This document shows, piece after piece, positions 26,451-41,300 of a stretch of DNA of 64,000 nt (the first letter of the stretch is position 1; every line of letters starts with the position of its first letter). Made by a program: the position numbers and the translations under genes. The notes under the pieces were generated by a model, which was not told where the DNA came from, made no database searches, and was given only the letters and a program-made list of their open reading frames with translations. Source of the DNA: Symsagittifera roscoffensis (lineage: Eukaryota > Xenacoelomorpha > Acoela > Convolutidae); contig NC_087064.1 of assembly GCF_963678635.1 (NCBI RefSeq), forward strand, positions 36,217,716 to 36,281,715, written 5' to 3'.

Positions 26451-29227
26451 AAACAAATAACAAAACAAGTTGGTTGCTGTGCAATCAGAACAGAATCTTT
26501 TGATCAGGCTGATTTTGAACAAATATATTTTTTCAAAACGAGAAAAAAAATTCAACATTTCTTCTCAAATTTTTACAGTCTTTCAGTTCACTTTTAAGCT
26601 AGTAAGATTGTGAAAAAAGGACTAAATTATTTAACAAACTTTGAGAACAGATTGTGATAGTTTTTCACTTTTTTTCGGTAGTGAAACGTTTTTTTAATCT
26701 TTTGAAATAAATGTAGAGTTTTTTTTCATTGGTAATACATTCAGCCTCTTGTGAGTTTACTTTGAGGTAGTCAAAATTGAGCAAAAATTACACTAGCTAA
26801 TCCAGAGTTCCTTCTCTTTTTTTAAAATTTTTTTATGAGTGTAGTTAAGATACAGTTGAGCAGCGCGAAGCAAAAATATAATAAATTTAGAGTGTTTCAA
26901 GGAACTTTTATAGTATAAAAGATATTTTTTCTTTATTTTCAAATTTCCGACTAATGAAAATGTAAGAACTTTGTATTCGGATGTGTTTTAGTTTTTGTTT
27001 TCGTTTTCCACGCAAAATCAGATACCACAAATAATCATGGAACTGGGTTGAATGATATTTCATTTTGAAGCCCTGTCAGTCGTGATATGTACCACATTAA
27101 AAAATTCCCAAAATCTGGTTTCAAATTTTTGGTGTTTCGTCTAATTTGGCGCGACAAAAGCCAACGAGCAGATTTATTTGTGCTTATTTTAAGCTATTGT
27201 AAAAAGGCCTATTTACAAAAGCTTATTTATAATTGTTTTTAATTTTATTCGCCAAAAAACTTGATTTTAAAAAAGTTATATATTTTTTTGTTTTTCAAGT
27301 CAATTCCATCAAAATCTGTTGTCCTGTTTGCCTATTTCACTATGGTTGTCGAATATGACTACATTATAGTTTTACGTCAGATCTTTTTATCACAACACGC
27401 ATAAATAACTACACTAAATTTTAAAAAAAGTTTTTTTTTCTTGTTGATTTTTGAAGACTATGGTCGGAACATTCTGTACTATTTGCACAGTAACCGGCTA
27501 TTTTTGTTCTCTGTGTTGAAAACTGGGTAAAATTTTTAAATCAACTAGTTTTGGGCCTAAATATGCAAGGTCTTGCTAGCAGAGCTAGTTTATTTTTGGC
27601 ACTAATAGAACCCCACTTATCATTTAAAAAAAATGAAACACAGGCGCGCAAGATGTTGATTGCATCTAAGAAAAACATACTTTCACGACTAAAAAAGCTA
27701 AAAATATTGAAATCAGGAACAGTTCTTGTTTTGCTAATTAACTATCACGTATCTGATCGTTTCAATTTTAGCTTGACTAATTATTCAAAAAGGTTCGGGG
27801 AATTGTTTTTAATGATAATGATTGTGTTAAATCATAGATAAATACGGTAATTTTGAAATATAAACTGAAATCACGTTATCAGATAACTTATCCAGTTTAT
27901 ACTTCGAAAATAAGTTCTGCCACTAGAAATTTTTTAACTTTCGAGCAAAATTTTGGAAAATTCGCGAATTGCGTAGGAAAATGGAAAGCCTCCATGTTAA
28001 GGATAAAATCTTTGCGTCAGCTTTGTCCTGGTGCCTTTCAGATTTAGTTCATTTTTCAGGCATTTTAGCATTGAAGTCCAAAAAAATACTCAGGTAAGAA
28101 TGATTTGCCGGAATAATCTGTTTTCATCAGAAATTCAAGCGAGTTAATATGTCGGGTGGGTTTGAGACTATCTTTAAGCTATAAAACTGCGTTGCAGCTG
28201 AAGTTACTTGGATACCCGATTGCTCATTATTTTGTGATTACGTGCTATTTGGAATCATTTATTGAGAGCTGTGAAAAATGTCCCGCGTCTAGTCATTTTG
28301 TCTCCTATAGTACACATTGTGGAAAAAATAGTCTTTGGGCCAATCAGATTTGAGCATTTTTCGTCCGTCTGAGAATAATTCACATATTCTGTCTTTAGAA
28401 TTGTATATTCGACTATATGATTTTTCTTGATTCGATTTGAGGGGGAGCGCAGAATTAATCTTAATTGCGTATTGAATTTATCGCTCTGGCTGTTCGAGCC
28501 GGTTTAGTCTTTATTGGACGATATTAATTTTAGCTCCTGAAAGTGTGAAATTGCTGATAAAACTCGAAAGTATTTGATTGTGTAAAAGACAAGCAGCGGC
28601 ACGAGGTGCGAGGACTATTAGATTTATTTTATAGATTGAGACCGCGAACAACAAACCACTAAAGACTAATTCCAAATCTACAACAATATACCAACCAAAT
28701 TACGAGCAGAACAATAAAAACGACGCAGCACAGGCAGAAAAAAAAAGGCCAGCAAAACTCAAACACATAAAGTCACTTTCAATTCTGGTGTGATTCGAAT
28801 CGCTTAAACATCGCGCCAGCGAGCTGTTAAGTTTGTTATTTTTATCGCCTTGCCAAATCACGATTAGCAACTAGTTATTTCGGGATCTCTCTGAAGATAA
28901 TCACTTCGCCTTACAACTCGACTGCCTTCTCCTCTTCGGTTCGGTTATTAAATTGATCGCCCCATCTCCCCTTAAACTAACTTCATTACTTCATACCTGA
29001 CCCAAATTTAATTCCACCTTTGCTCACTTTAAGGTGTGAAAAAGAAATTATCCATTCAACCGTAATTCAATACTTCCAGAAACATAAATCCCAATCAATG
29101 GATTATTTTCGCAATTCTTTCTCAGCGAAAAGTTTCAGCTGACAAAATAGCAGCATCACACGTTTCGTGCTTCGAACGATTAATTGATTGATTCTCGGCC
29201 CTTTTCCATTACATAATAATTATCGCC
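26451..29227. promoter_or_regulatory. robo upstream region: presumed promoter and 5' UTR
   Basis: From about 28,450 the sequence becomes less A/T-rich and free of the repeats found further left, as expected near a promoter. I cannot place a TATA box, transcription start or upstream exon with confidence. A 96-codon frame at 27551-27841 shows no domain. Confidence 0.35.
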
Positions 29228-29309
29228 ATGATTGCCTTATCCGGTCAAGTGCTTCCACGGATGTCGTTGATGATTGTCGTCACGCTGCTGACTTATGGCA
29301 CTGCTCAGG
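29228..29309 (+). CDS. robo: robo exon 1: start codon and signal peptide
   Basis: The ATG lies in a favourable context (cgccATGa). It encodes about 27 residues with a hydrophobic core (SLMIVVTLLTYGTA) and a likely cleavage near the end of the exon. The exon ends in phase 1 at a GTAAGA donor. A second in-frame ATG at 29261 could also begin a shorter signal peptide. No acceptor was identified upstream, so a non-coding 5' exon remains possible. Confidence 0.8.
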
Positions 29310-32300
29310 GTAAGAGAACGTTTTTTTTGCAGCAATCAAGCTCGAGCAATAAGTCTGTTTTTATAAGAGGAAAAACTCAAAAAAATGTGTATTATCCGCT
29401 GGTTAATATTTAAATGAACAGTGCGTTGATTCTTTACCTTTTCTTCAATTTTCCAAATATTCGTACAAATCTTCCGTGACAATGCTGGAACATAAAAAAA
29501 GTTTTTGAGACCTAAAATTGAATAAACCTTGTAAGATTTTCTGCAGTATAATGAAACAGACTCAAAAAACCCATGTAAATAAATTAAATCATTCATATTT
29601 TGAATGGTTATATTTATATACCTCACTTTTTTTCAATGGTTTTTTCAAACCTACTTGAAAAAGTGACACTAATAAATTCTGACAACAATAAGTTTCTTGG
29701 CATGTTTTCGATCCGAGTCTGGGCCGGATATAAAACTATCAAACCTTTCGACGCTTTTGTTTTCGAAACTTTAGTCGCCCCTTTTTTAGGTGTAAAGATT
29801 CAATTTCGCTTAAGCTTTCAGCACCTCAGGAAAGTTTTTTTTAAAATAACTAGGACAAAAATATTATTTTCGAGCGTTGTTTAGAATATCCGACCAAAAA
29901 TTTGACCGAAGGCGCCTTTGGAAAATTTTTAGGGTCGGTCGAACGAAAATGGATGTCGTAAAAGGTTAACGAAATTGAATGGACCCTTTGGGTGGGCAGG
30001 GGTGGGAATCCCTGAACGCCTGAACAAAAAAAGCGTCCGCTAACACCCCCTCGCTCCTCAAATCAGCTACACTTTTTGGATCGCGTCTGCTCTAAATTTG
30101 TCCATTGTTTTAAGTTGATAAATTTTGAACAGAAATTTCCACTTCACTTGTTTGAAGTTATATAAAGCGCATCACAAAGCAAAATTGTGTTTGCAAGTTG
30201 TAAAAAAATCAAAGTTGGGCTAGAAAACGAGGTAAATTTTTTGCCAATTACTAGTTTTGTTATGGATTCAGGGTTCGAAATAGCAGCGGAAAGATTAAGA
30301 CCTAAATTTAGTATCTAAAGCAAGAACAAACTAAACACGGAATATTAAACTTTTCTAAGTCGTTTCAATTTTTCTGACCAAAGTAACAACTGTTATTTTT
30401 TATCAACCAACTTAAAGCGCAATCCGTTCTTTCTTCACTTCTGGGTGCTCGCTTTTATTGTTGATGACATATAAATGATTGATCAACTGATTCAAAGTAA
30501 AAGCTTTTAAATACATTTAATTTTTGAAAGTGAGGCTTATTGAAAACCAGAGTACATTGATAGCTGATCTCGCTTTTTATGAAAAAACTATTCCAGCTTT
30601 TCTGGTATTGTCAGCTTTTAGTCCTTTGTTGTTCCCTCTTTTGAGCGCTGCTTTCGCGATAAGTTTCGGCTGAAATGTGAAGAAAACGCTGAATGATTAA
30701 TGGAACTCTTAAGAAATGAGCCACTTCTTTTCTTGCTTTCATCGCAGCAGGTGCACTACTGTACTGTGCTATTTTTCACATATCTTAACCACTGGCCAAC
30801 CGTTTTGATCAAGCCCATTAAACAGATGATTAAAATATACTTTTCCATGACACATTAAACAAACATTTTGTTTATTTATCCTTTTTTAGATCTCTTTTTT
30901 GAGATTTAAATAAAAAACTTGACCGTGTAGAGTTGAGTAAACAAGGCGGCGAGGGGGTTGAAAGCCACTTCTTTGTTGTGACACAGACCAAAGGGGGGTC
31001 TGAATAAGTTGAGCTGCTAGTGTACCAGAGAGTTGTTTTGTTTGGCGCTTTCGAAATGAATTTGGGTTTATAGCTTAATCCCCCAGTACGCAATAATACA
31101 ACACCATCCGTTGAAATAAGGACCATTTCGGGATCCAGCAGCGAACCCAATTGCTTTGCTCTCTGCCGCAACTTTGTCCCAACCTCGCAGACGCCTTGTA
31201 TCGAAAAGTACAACTGAAATTCACAGAAACGAAAGGGGGTAGCCGAATTGAAAACAGATGTGGGATCAGCCACCGTTCTCATTATTGTAGAGCGACCAAA
31301 GCAAAACAAAATTCCACAAACCCATACGTTTCATTTATTACTTTGTCTCTCTCAAACCGTTTGGCCATAGAGAGTGGAAACTTTGACTTAATTTTGCGCA
31401 ATATGCATGTATGAACATTTTGTAAATGAACGAGTTTGATAGATTATCAACGATAAGAAATGGTGTCAAAAACTGGGAAATTTCTCTGACTACAAAAAAG
31501 TTCAGTGTTCAATTTTGCGAGAATTGTGCGAACAATTTCGTTTCAGCTGCGGGCAAAATATACAATTTACTTGTGCAATCCATAAACAATAACATGCTTT
31601 TTCTTTAGTTCTCAAAACCAATTTGGCTCCAAATTGCCCGAAGGTAGTTTTCCTTCTGTAACGGAACTTGCTTAAGTCAACAACTAAAGCTTGTGGTAGT
31701 TGTTGTTATTTCGGTTATCGAATGTACAACCAAGAAAAATATTTTCCATGGTGTGAAATTTGATCAGACAGCGTGAAACTGATCACGTTCTTATGAAATT
31801 GGCCGTGATTTTTATGAACTTGATCACAATTTCTTGCTTTTTGTTGTTTCAGGCCTGGAAGATAAAGAGATGTTCAACTTCGCTCCCCCTCTTCTGATAA
31901 GCGAGCCCAGCCAAATGGTGCTTCTGAATAAGGGGGACAACTATACACTCAAATGCCACGCCAGGGGAGAACCGGCACCCAGATTCACATGGTACAAAGA
32001 AAAAGAACCAGGTACGTCCGTGTTTTATTTTCTATTGATTTGACAGTATCAATGCTTCGAGGTCTCTGAAAAGAAAAAACTTGTATTAGATCAAGCATCA
32101 GCATCAAAATGATCTTTGTTTTTCTGCCACTTGATTAAAGTAGTTTAGTTTAAATCAAGAAAAGAGGTCCGACTGAATTTGAGATCAGCCTTGATGAGAC
32201 ACTTTCATTCAGATCAAAACCTGGAAAGTTCTTGATTTCTTACTTGAGCCGAGTTCAATCATGCATCGCTCATACTTTGAACCATAAAACTACTGATTAT

Positions 32301-35300
32301 GTAATCGCTCCCTTCAGCTGACAATTAAGGTTTCGGTTAAGTTAATTCATCATTTGGCCTGAATTTCATTCTCATTCAGTACATTCAGAAAACTTTACTG
32401 TCAAATCGAATCAATCATGTATTAAATTGAGCTTGCTGCAATGCTAAATTGAAAAACAAACATGAAGGTTTCAGTCGCAATCTAAGCCATAGTCCTTGAA
32501 TTAATGCATAATAGCCATGTTCTTAGATTTACTAAATGCTCGAAATATTCAGATGTCAAGCATGTCAATTTTCCAAACTAGAGCGCTATGCTGAAAGCTG
32601 CTTTGTGCTATTTGGGCCATAAATTATGACAAGCTTATCTGAAAATGTTCAGTGGCGCTTTGCTCCAGGTCATGAAATGCGCTCATTAGTGTCCGTAGAC
32701 CCTACAATGGACATGTCATCCTTTTGGGCTTCACTCTCAATGTGAACATTTGTAATTTGTAAATGGAGGTCAGGAGGGTGGGAGAGGAACTGTTTGCTTG
32801 AGAACGGCTGCTTATTTTACTCAGTTTTGGAGTTGTGTCTTCGCATAATTTGCTAAAAATTGCAAAATAGACTATTTGAGCAATTTTTCTATTTTCAATT
32901 TTTTTTCGGCATCCTTTAAACTTATCCATGGTAAATTGTTTGGAAATGATAAATGATGACTGAAAAATGCTCTGAATTTTGGTAGTCTTTCAAGTCCTTT
33001 TCGGTTGCTCTTAAGTTTGAACCTTCAATATTGAAGTAACACTGGCTAAAATTGCTAAACATCTGGCTGAGTTTAATTTACAACCTGTGCCAATTTAATC
33101 ATCGACAAGAAGGTTTGGTTTTATTGAACAATTGTGAAGAACTCAAAACTCGATTATCAGCTCCAAATGTCTTCACACATTTTTAACCAGCATACCACCT
33201 CTGCTGCTGATCAGTGATCAGTACATGTCATGATTAGCCAGTGTAGAAGAAAAATTGGTACAATATTACTAATAGTAAAATAATAATTGTATATGCTGAA
33301 CGCTACAGCGCCTCTGCCATTTTTGACACTGTGAAAAATAACATCACAACTGACGAAAAACACAGTCACATTTTATTGTATACGCGTTTCTTTGTAGCTT
33401 TCTGTCGCATATGCGGTGCGTTTTTTTTCCACCGTTTTAGCTGTTTTGTATGTAAAGTAGCCAGTTATTAGATATACATGCATGTGCGTTTGGTTTGTCC
33501 AGCAAAACATTCACAGATAACCGTTTTTATATCACATCGTCTCAAGAGCACCCATGCATTAATAATAATCGCTGCTGACATATCAAACATTTTTTAATAT
33601 CCTCTGTTCTACTGAACATGCTGTGGATGCTCAAATAACTGTTCTCTCTAAAAACCAACTTCAAAATTATAAATTTCCTGCTCAAATTTCCTAAATGTTC
33701 ACTCATTTTTCACTCTAGCTCAACTTTGCAAAAAAAAACTTTTTGTTTTGTTCAAAACGAAAACTGAGTCTGAAAACATTCAACATTATGCCAAAAATAA
33801 ATTGCACACCAAAAATTCTTTAAAAAGCAGCTAGCAAGGATCATAAAGAGGAAAGTTGCTTTGAAAATAACCTAAACAATTTATATGTTTATTTGATATT
33901 CCAATTAAGGAAAACAAATTTCACAAGCATGAAACACAAAAGATCATCGCATGAGGAAATTGGCCCATAATCGTTTCAAGTCACCTATGAATATTACGAT
34001 CACACCGATTTCCGTCATCCTTGATAAAATGTAAATTTTTTATTTGGCATCGGGATTTTAAATAAACTCACGCCTTTAATTGCCGCCTAATCACTTCCTA
34101 TTAAGCAACAAGATCTTTCTTTATTGACACAATTGTGCATGCACGGAAGTAAGGTGCGGCACGATTCCCCTACAAACCAAACACAGCTTTGCTAATCCTT
34201 GATTTTTTCTGGAAAAAGATGACTGCTTTTATTAGGTTTGCTTTTACTAATTGTTTACACTAAGTTTGTTCTTATTAGTCGCTAAGAACTGATTTGAAAT
34301 AATATATTTTCCTTAAACCCGATTTTAATAGTTCATCCGCAGATAAATTTTCTGACAATATATCAGTTATTTTCGAAATAAAGCTATTTTTTTCTATCGT
34401 TGATGGTGGAAAATTTGTCGAATCTTGTAAATTCACTCTAGGATAACCTGTCATGAACTTGCTTAAGTCTGTCCGACCAATTAAACACTGAACTAAACGG
34501 ATGAAATTTTCAGGTGCTATTTTTTGATAAAAATGAAAAATCTCAAAATAGACATTTTTAACAGGACATTGATGTCACGTTTGACCAAATGTGCAATTGA
34601 ACTGAACATAGTTTTTTCTTAGCAGTCCAATTTTGCTCATCGTTTTGGGAAGCAAAAAAATGTGATATCTTACAGATGTTATTAAGCAAACGTTCGTCAA
34701 AAATAACATAAAAAACTATGAAAGGCGCTAGGTTGTTTGTTTTCTTAATACCTGCTCCATTGTGCATTAATTCTGACACCAATGAACAGGAGCTAGATTT
34801 CACTAGTAAACGAATTTCAGGTTTGAAATAGCTTTGTTTTACAGGTATTAACTATTTATATCAGCCAAATGTCAAAGAAATACAGGTCGCTCGTAGGGCT
34901 GGTTCCCGAATATTGCATAATTTATTCACTGTCGATGTTTATTTAAAAATAATTTGAACCGGACAAAAGACTGGAATTTAGGTCATCATTGTTTTTTGTT
35001 TATCGATCAAACAACTGTTTATGCTCCGGTGATTCATAATTAGATTATATATGCTGGAAAAATTGGCAGATAGAAAGTGTGAAGTGAGCTTAGTTGGGAA
35101 ATTTGAAGTTGAGATTATTGGAGGCAGGCTGTTGAAATTTGGAGAGGTGGGGATGCAATCAAATTGCAGATTATTGTTCACCTGTCTATCTGGCCCGGCT
35201 ATCTGGCTGAACTGTACAGCGGATACGACTAGATGGATTTCGGGGGCTCTTAACTTCTCGAGTGGGGTGAGCAAAAAGCAAAGATGGGAAGCGATGTCGC

Positions 35301-38300
35301 GATAATGTATCGATGCAGTCTATTTCAATCATTCTACCTACCTATGTCTCTATTCCTATTATCCCCTTCCTTTAGCCTATCCTATGCGCCTAATATTAAA
35401 TGCGTTCTCTATTTTTTGTGAACGGGCGATGATGTGAATTGAGAATTGTGCTGTTGAATCTTTTTGATAATTTTTCTTGAATTCAAACTGCGGCTGTCAT
35501 TTTCGCACCTTTTTAATTTTTCAAGTGATCACCTTTATTAAATGACGTAATTGTTTCAAATTGTTTCCCACCACAAGCCAAATTAAGTACCACTTCAGAT
35601 GGATAAGCCACGAGCGTACATAAAGAACTCCCCAATAGACCAAAATCCAATTTCACTCATTAGGATTAGTACAATAACTGAGCATTTAAAGTTCACGTGC
35701 TAAATTGACGATAACTTAATTGCCCCATTTGAGTAATTTTTTAACATTTGAAATTATCTTTTTAAACAAATATATGAGAAACGCGATGAAATTAATTGAA
35801 TGATTGTTTTAGTTGATTTGGATTTTTACAAAGATAAAATCACGATCAAACACTCGGGAAGCAGCGACTCCAGACTGACTTTCAATGGGTTTGACACAAC
35901 AATGGAAGGAATCTACTATTGCAAAGCCAACAGTCCACTCGGAGAAGCATGGAGCATCGGAACTAAAGTATCAATTCCTTGTGAGTTCAATTATGTGTTT
36001 CTCATTTGCAGCCAGAAAAACTGACAAAAAAAACGAGTTGTTTTGAGAAATATGAAAAGAATTCTAAAAATAGACCTTTCATTCTAATTTTAGACGTAAC
36101 TTATTCACGCTTTGGCGGGAAACGACTCGAAAATTATCATTTACAGGCGCAATTGCTGAACTTAATAATTACAGCAATTTCAGATTTCCCGCGCTTTTTC
36201 AGGCTCGTCTAGAGCTATAATTAGATGGCCTTTTCGTTTGTATGTGTCGGCAGATTTTGGCGGCTAAACTTCAGAGCGTGGCTCAACATTTGAATGAGCA
36301 TCAAAACAACACGAATTAATTTGAAATTGTTCACTTTTAGCTAAATTAATTTAACTATTAATTTCACTTTTGAAAACATACTTCGTTAATCGATAAATGA
36401 AATTAACTCAGTGGGAGAGTACTTTGTAACTGTTTGTTCAGGGGGCGAGGTGATTGCTCTCTCAGTTGATCGAGCCATTAACTCACCTTTAAGTTGTAAA
36501 CACTACACGTTATACAAATAGGCCGCGTTTAAAATCTCGACAACAAGTTTAAATTAAAAAGTGTCCTCTTGAGACATATAAATCAAGCTCAATGTTTGCA
36601 TTTTTTTTGATAATATAACGCTTTGAAAAAAAACGAGCTTGCGTCAATTTATTTGGGGGTGATGATTGACAGTCAGTTAAGGCAAAAGCGTCCACAGCAT
36701 GATAGTGACTTTTCAAAAGATTCCCCTTCTAATTAGTTCACGGAACAAAAGATAATAAATTTGAAATGTCCTGAAAGCGGAAGCTCAACGTAACACTCGG
36801 ATGAGCCAAGAACTGCTCTTCGGCCGTAGATTTTGTCCTAGTTTTCAATTTATCGAACGCTTCCCTGTTCTTTCTACTTTTCTTAGTACTTTTTACATAT
36901 TTGGACGAATGATTTAATGTTTTAGTTTTGGATGACCGATTTGGTCCCATGAAAGAACTTGTTCACGTGGCCGATTTGACCCAACCTGAATTGGTCTGTA
37001 TGCCCCCTCGTGGGTTCCCTAGACCCTCCATTTCGTGGGAGAAGGATGGTAAGCCACTGATAATTGACAACTCAAACATGTGGACGGACGAAACAGGGGA
37101 GCAACTGACCATCCGAAAGGCAAATGTATCCACACATCAGGGCATATACAAATGTGTAGCCACAAATTCAGTCGGAAAATACGTCAGTCCAGGAATCAAA
37201 CTTGTCATTGAAAGTTAGTATTACTGATTATTCAATTAGTAAAAAGCTTTCACTACTGATCAGCAGATGTGCGAGAATCGCTTGTTTCGTTTTCAGCAAG
37301 ACTTTTTTAATTGTCAGACAAAAATCTGAAAAGTGCGAGTGATTTTCACGCCTGATTTATTTTGGCTAAAAGAAATGTTGATATAAGAATGAAAAGCCAT
37401 TTAGCTCAATCTTTGCACCAGTTTTGAATACGCCAGAAGTGTTTTTATTGATTAATAAACTGGCATAGCGTTTAACTGCTTGGCATCTTAATGGCCAGGT
37501 TGAAACGCAAACGCGCTGAAATTCACGGCTACGAGAGTTTTGCTGTCAATCGAAGGTAGTTCAGATTAATGAAAGTGGCAACTTCAGCTGAAGAGCAAAC
37601 GCATAACTTATTTGGTATTTGTGGCGCTGTTAGCTAATGAAAATCCAACACTACAAACCTCTCAGAGTTAATAGTCCCGCGGTACTTGTGAGCTAATTTA
37701 ATTGATCGTGTACATATACCTGGGCAATGAAATGTTAACAATCGGTCACTTGTGAATCAATTAATTTACATTTTAATTGATTTCTGCCATTAGATTATGA
37801 TGGCAGTATTTCTGCTGCTGAGAAAGAAAGAAAAGGTATAAAACAGTGCTGATGATGATATGGTGATGATGGTACTAAAACTCAGCTTAGATGCTCATTG
37901 CTTTAATAATACACATGTTTCAAGCATTCCATGAATCCTTTTAAGTTTCGTTATAGTTTTGCTTTGAAATTTTATGTTCGGCAGATTTCTCATTTTTTGT
38001 TTGCGAATAGTGTTCTTGTAGCAAACAGAGCGCGTGAATCAAATCGATGTGATAAACGACCATGGCTCTTTCTTTCAACAAGGCCAGAAATTGTTTATTG
38101 TGACACTAAACTTTAACTTCTTATGAAGAGGGGAAGAACCATATTGGGGCTATTTCAAAGAACCTTGTGTTGTTCTCCGTTAATTCAATACTTTCTACGC
38201 AACATGTTGCAAACTAGGTCGTCTAGCTTCTAATCGGAGCATTCAAAATTAAGGCAACTATAGAAGCAAACTTTTCAAATTGTGATTGAATTTTTGCTCA

Positions 38301-41300
38301 GCATGTGTTTTGTTTTGCGCTAAAGGCCTTAAAAATAACCAAAAGACGGGTTTTAAAATTTAATGTCATCTCAAAACTGAAGTTTTTACGACATCCTTTT
38401 AACATAAAGCAGTACTTTTTGCATTAGGATATTACATTTTATGTTTGTATCAGTTGTAAGAATAGTTCAGGAAGCACACATTAACGTACCTACACATTTA
38501 CCATATCAAAGCACAACTCATTACCAAGTGTGTGCTAAGTGTTTAAATTAGCCTGAATGTAAACTGACTGGTGTTGTAATAATTTAGAGCCGCCAATGTT
38601 CATCAAACTGCCGCCGAAGCAGCTGACGTACAACGAGGGTACTAACTTCTCAATCCCATGTGAAGTTGTGGGTGCTAAAGATGTCAGGTGGCACACAGAC
38701 GTACCGATGGCAATTGAAGACGGAAAACGACAGATGTTAGTAGATTTTAATCACCTGGCAAAATAAAAGGAACCCAATGCACACCTGTTGCCGGTTACTG
38801 AAGTTTTATCTCTCTAATGCTCCGAATCCAAGCCATCAAACTATACCAAACCGCACCTCAAATCCCTCAAGTCTACTACACTTGTTTTAAGCCACGATTA
38901 AGCAGTATTCTTCCTTGATTTTGGAATTACTGCTATTGAATGTAACCATAAACATGCTCAGATTTTTTGTAGTCTTTGGCCTAAAGGTGCAAAAATATAA
39001 CGTGGGAGTCAGTTTAAAGCGTTTTTGTTTTGTTTTATACAACTGGTGTTAGATCGTCTCATATTTTGGTGAATGATTTCACTGTACATGAAAGCGTAAA
39101 CTCTAAGCTTCCTCTGTTTTTCATTTCTTAAGGTCTTCTGGTTGAAAAACAACCTTTTTGATGATGTATAAGACAGCTGTTTTTTCAACAACCTTAAGAT
39201 GAAACGGAAGTCTTCAGACAACTTTGATGAAAGATTCGCTTGATTAAATTTTTACAACAAAGTATCTTGTAAATTAATTGAGGCGTATCTATCTAGGCTT
39301 GGCCCTAAATTCACTTCTACAAATCATCCCAAGTTTGTAAATCCCGCTAATACTAGTCCTCTTTCATTGGTCCTGGAATGGGCGAAAAAAGTGACCCATA
39401 GGCTAAATTTAAATCCCTTTTCTAGCCTTTTCTCAAAAGCAATATAGTCTAATATTCACATGTCGAGATTTCATTTTGCGGCTTTTCGAGATTTTCATTT
39501 GTTTTTTGCTTCAAAGTGAGCGGAAGGCACTTTTGTTTCAAAATTGTTTCGTTACAGTAGATTAAAAGTGTTTTTAGGCCTTAATCAAGGCATATTGAGT
39601 GTAGCATTGACAACATTTAATGTTTTCCAACATTCATTCTCTCCGCGATGCTATGATGTTAATAGCATAGCATCACAAAACTTGATGTTCTGCACCGAAT
39701 TTTCAGAATTCTCAAACCCAATTTCGTTGACTGACTCTCAGCATCAAAGCATTATGTTTGATTTTAAAATTAGGGTACTTTTTGATGGTGTTTTTGCTTT
39801 CAACTTTCTCTAAATTTTATTGTTTTTCCTAAAAACCTTCTAGGTCAATTTCTTTCAATCACGTTTATAGTAAATTTTTCACACATGCGATTTGCATAAT
39901 CTCTTGTATCGCATTTTAATCATGCTAGCCCATTAAGTTGTTTGCTCATTGAGCACAGATATACCGTTTGCGATTAAAATATGTGATCGATCCAAGTATG
40001 TTTATTCTATTAAAAAGAAAGAAGTGAGTTTGCGGGTTTGGCCTCTTAATGCATTTTTCTAGAGTGCAATCTCGTAAATGAAAACTAATTACGTTGCAGT
40101 AACTTGAGCCTTTTAATTCGTTAAACAATCATTTGTTTCACAAGTTTGACCATTTTTTGGCACAAATAAAAAATGAAATCATGGTAAAAATTAAGCATCA
40201 CAAAAATACCAGATATAATGAAACGTGCGTTGATTTGTTTGAGCGTTTCTCACTTTTCGAAGTTTAAAATGACTGAGTTAATTAATATTTCTCTTTAATG
40301 AGCTGCTTATCAAGTCATCGTTTCACACTCTGCGTGTTGAACGATTAAACCGGTGCCGACAGGTCTGCACGATCTGAAGCAAAACTAAGTCAATTACGGC
40401 CATATTTTTGTGCTAATCCAGAAAGTAACAAAAAAACCAGTCACAACCATGATGAAAAAACCATGATGAAAAACACATACAAATATTGCTGTGCAAACAA
40501 ACCAAAATGGCTCGAAAAGCTGTTCTCAATTTTTTCTCTCAAAATTAGATAGATGACGTAAAGCATAATTTTTTTTAATGCTGAAAATTTTGAAGTATGT
40601 GAAAAAAATCAAGCTTGATTGAAGACATTTGAACGATGAATGTTTTTTGCGCAGGGTTTTCGAGAACCAAGAGGATGATTCTCTGGTCATTCTGCGGGCA
40701 AAGGTCACGTATTCTGGAATCTACACGTGCAAAGCGGAGAATGACGTGGGACAGGCAGAGGCCTCTTCCAAGATCATAATTCAACGTAAGAACACACGAG
40801 AACCCAATTATAACTACCCAACCCAAGTTATGTGGCACTACTTAAACAGAACTGATCCTGGTCATAGAGATAGTTGGCTATGATCGGTTTTGTTTACCTC
40901 AGACAGGTGGTTGGCATTTCTGGGCTATACTCTCTAGATAAGAGGGAGGGTTAAACTGTTAAACGCTTGTTAATGTAGCCCAAATGTTTCGCATTAGCCT
41001 TTGGGTTGTGGGGTAGAGATGAATCCATGAGCCGTTAATCTGGAGACATGGAAGCGGTTATATCGCACATGTGTCATTTTGGTAGCCTAATTAGTATGCG
41101 GTGGTGTTAAGCTGGAAAAGCTTATCAATTATCGCTCTAGCGGACAGTAGCAGTTGTAATGCAGATTGCAGTCCTCTTGCCTGCTGCATTCATAACCAAA
41201 TTTAACCCACTATAGCCCATGGCAGAGACTTGTTTTGAATAGAAGTGGTGCTAAATTAGCACTTGAATGGGGGCTAAGTATGAGGCTCAACATATTCCAG

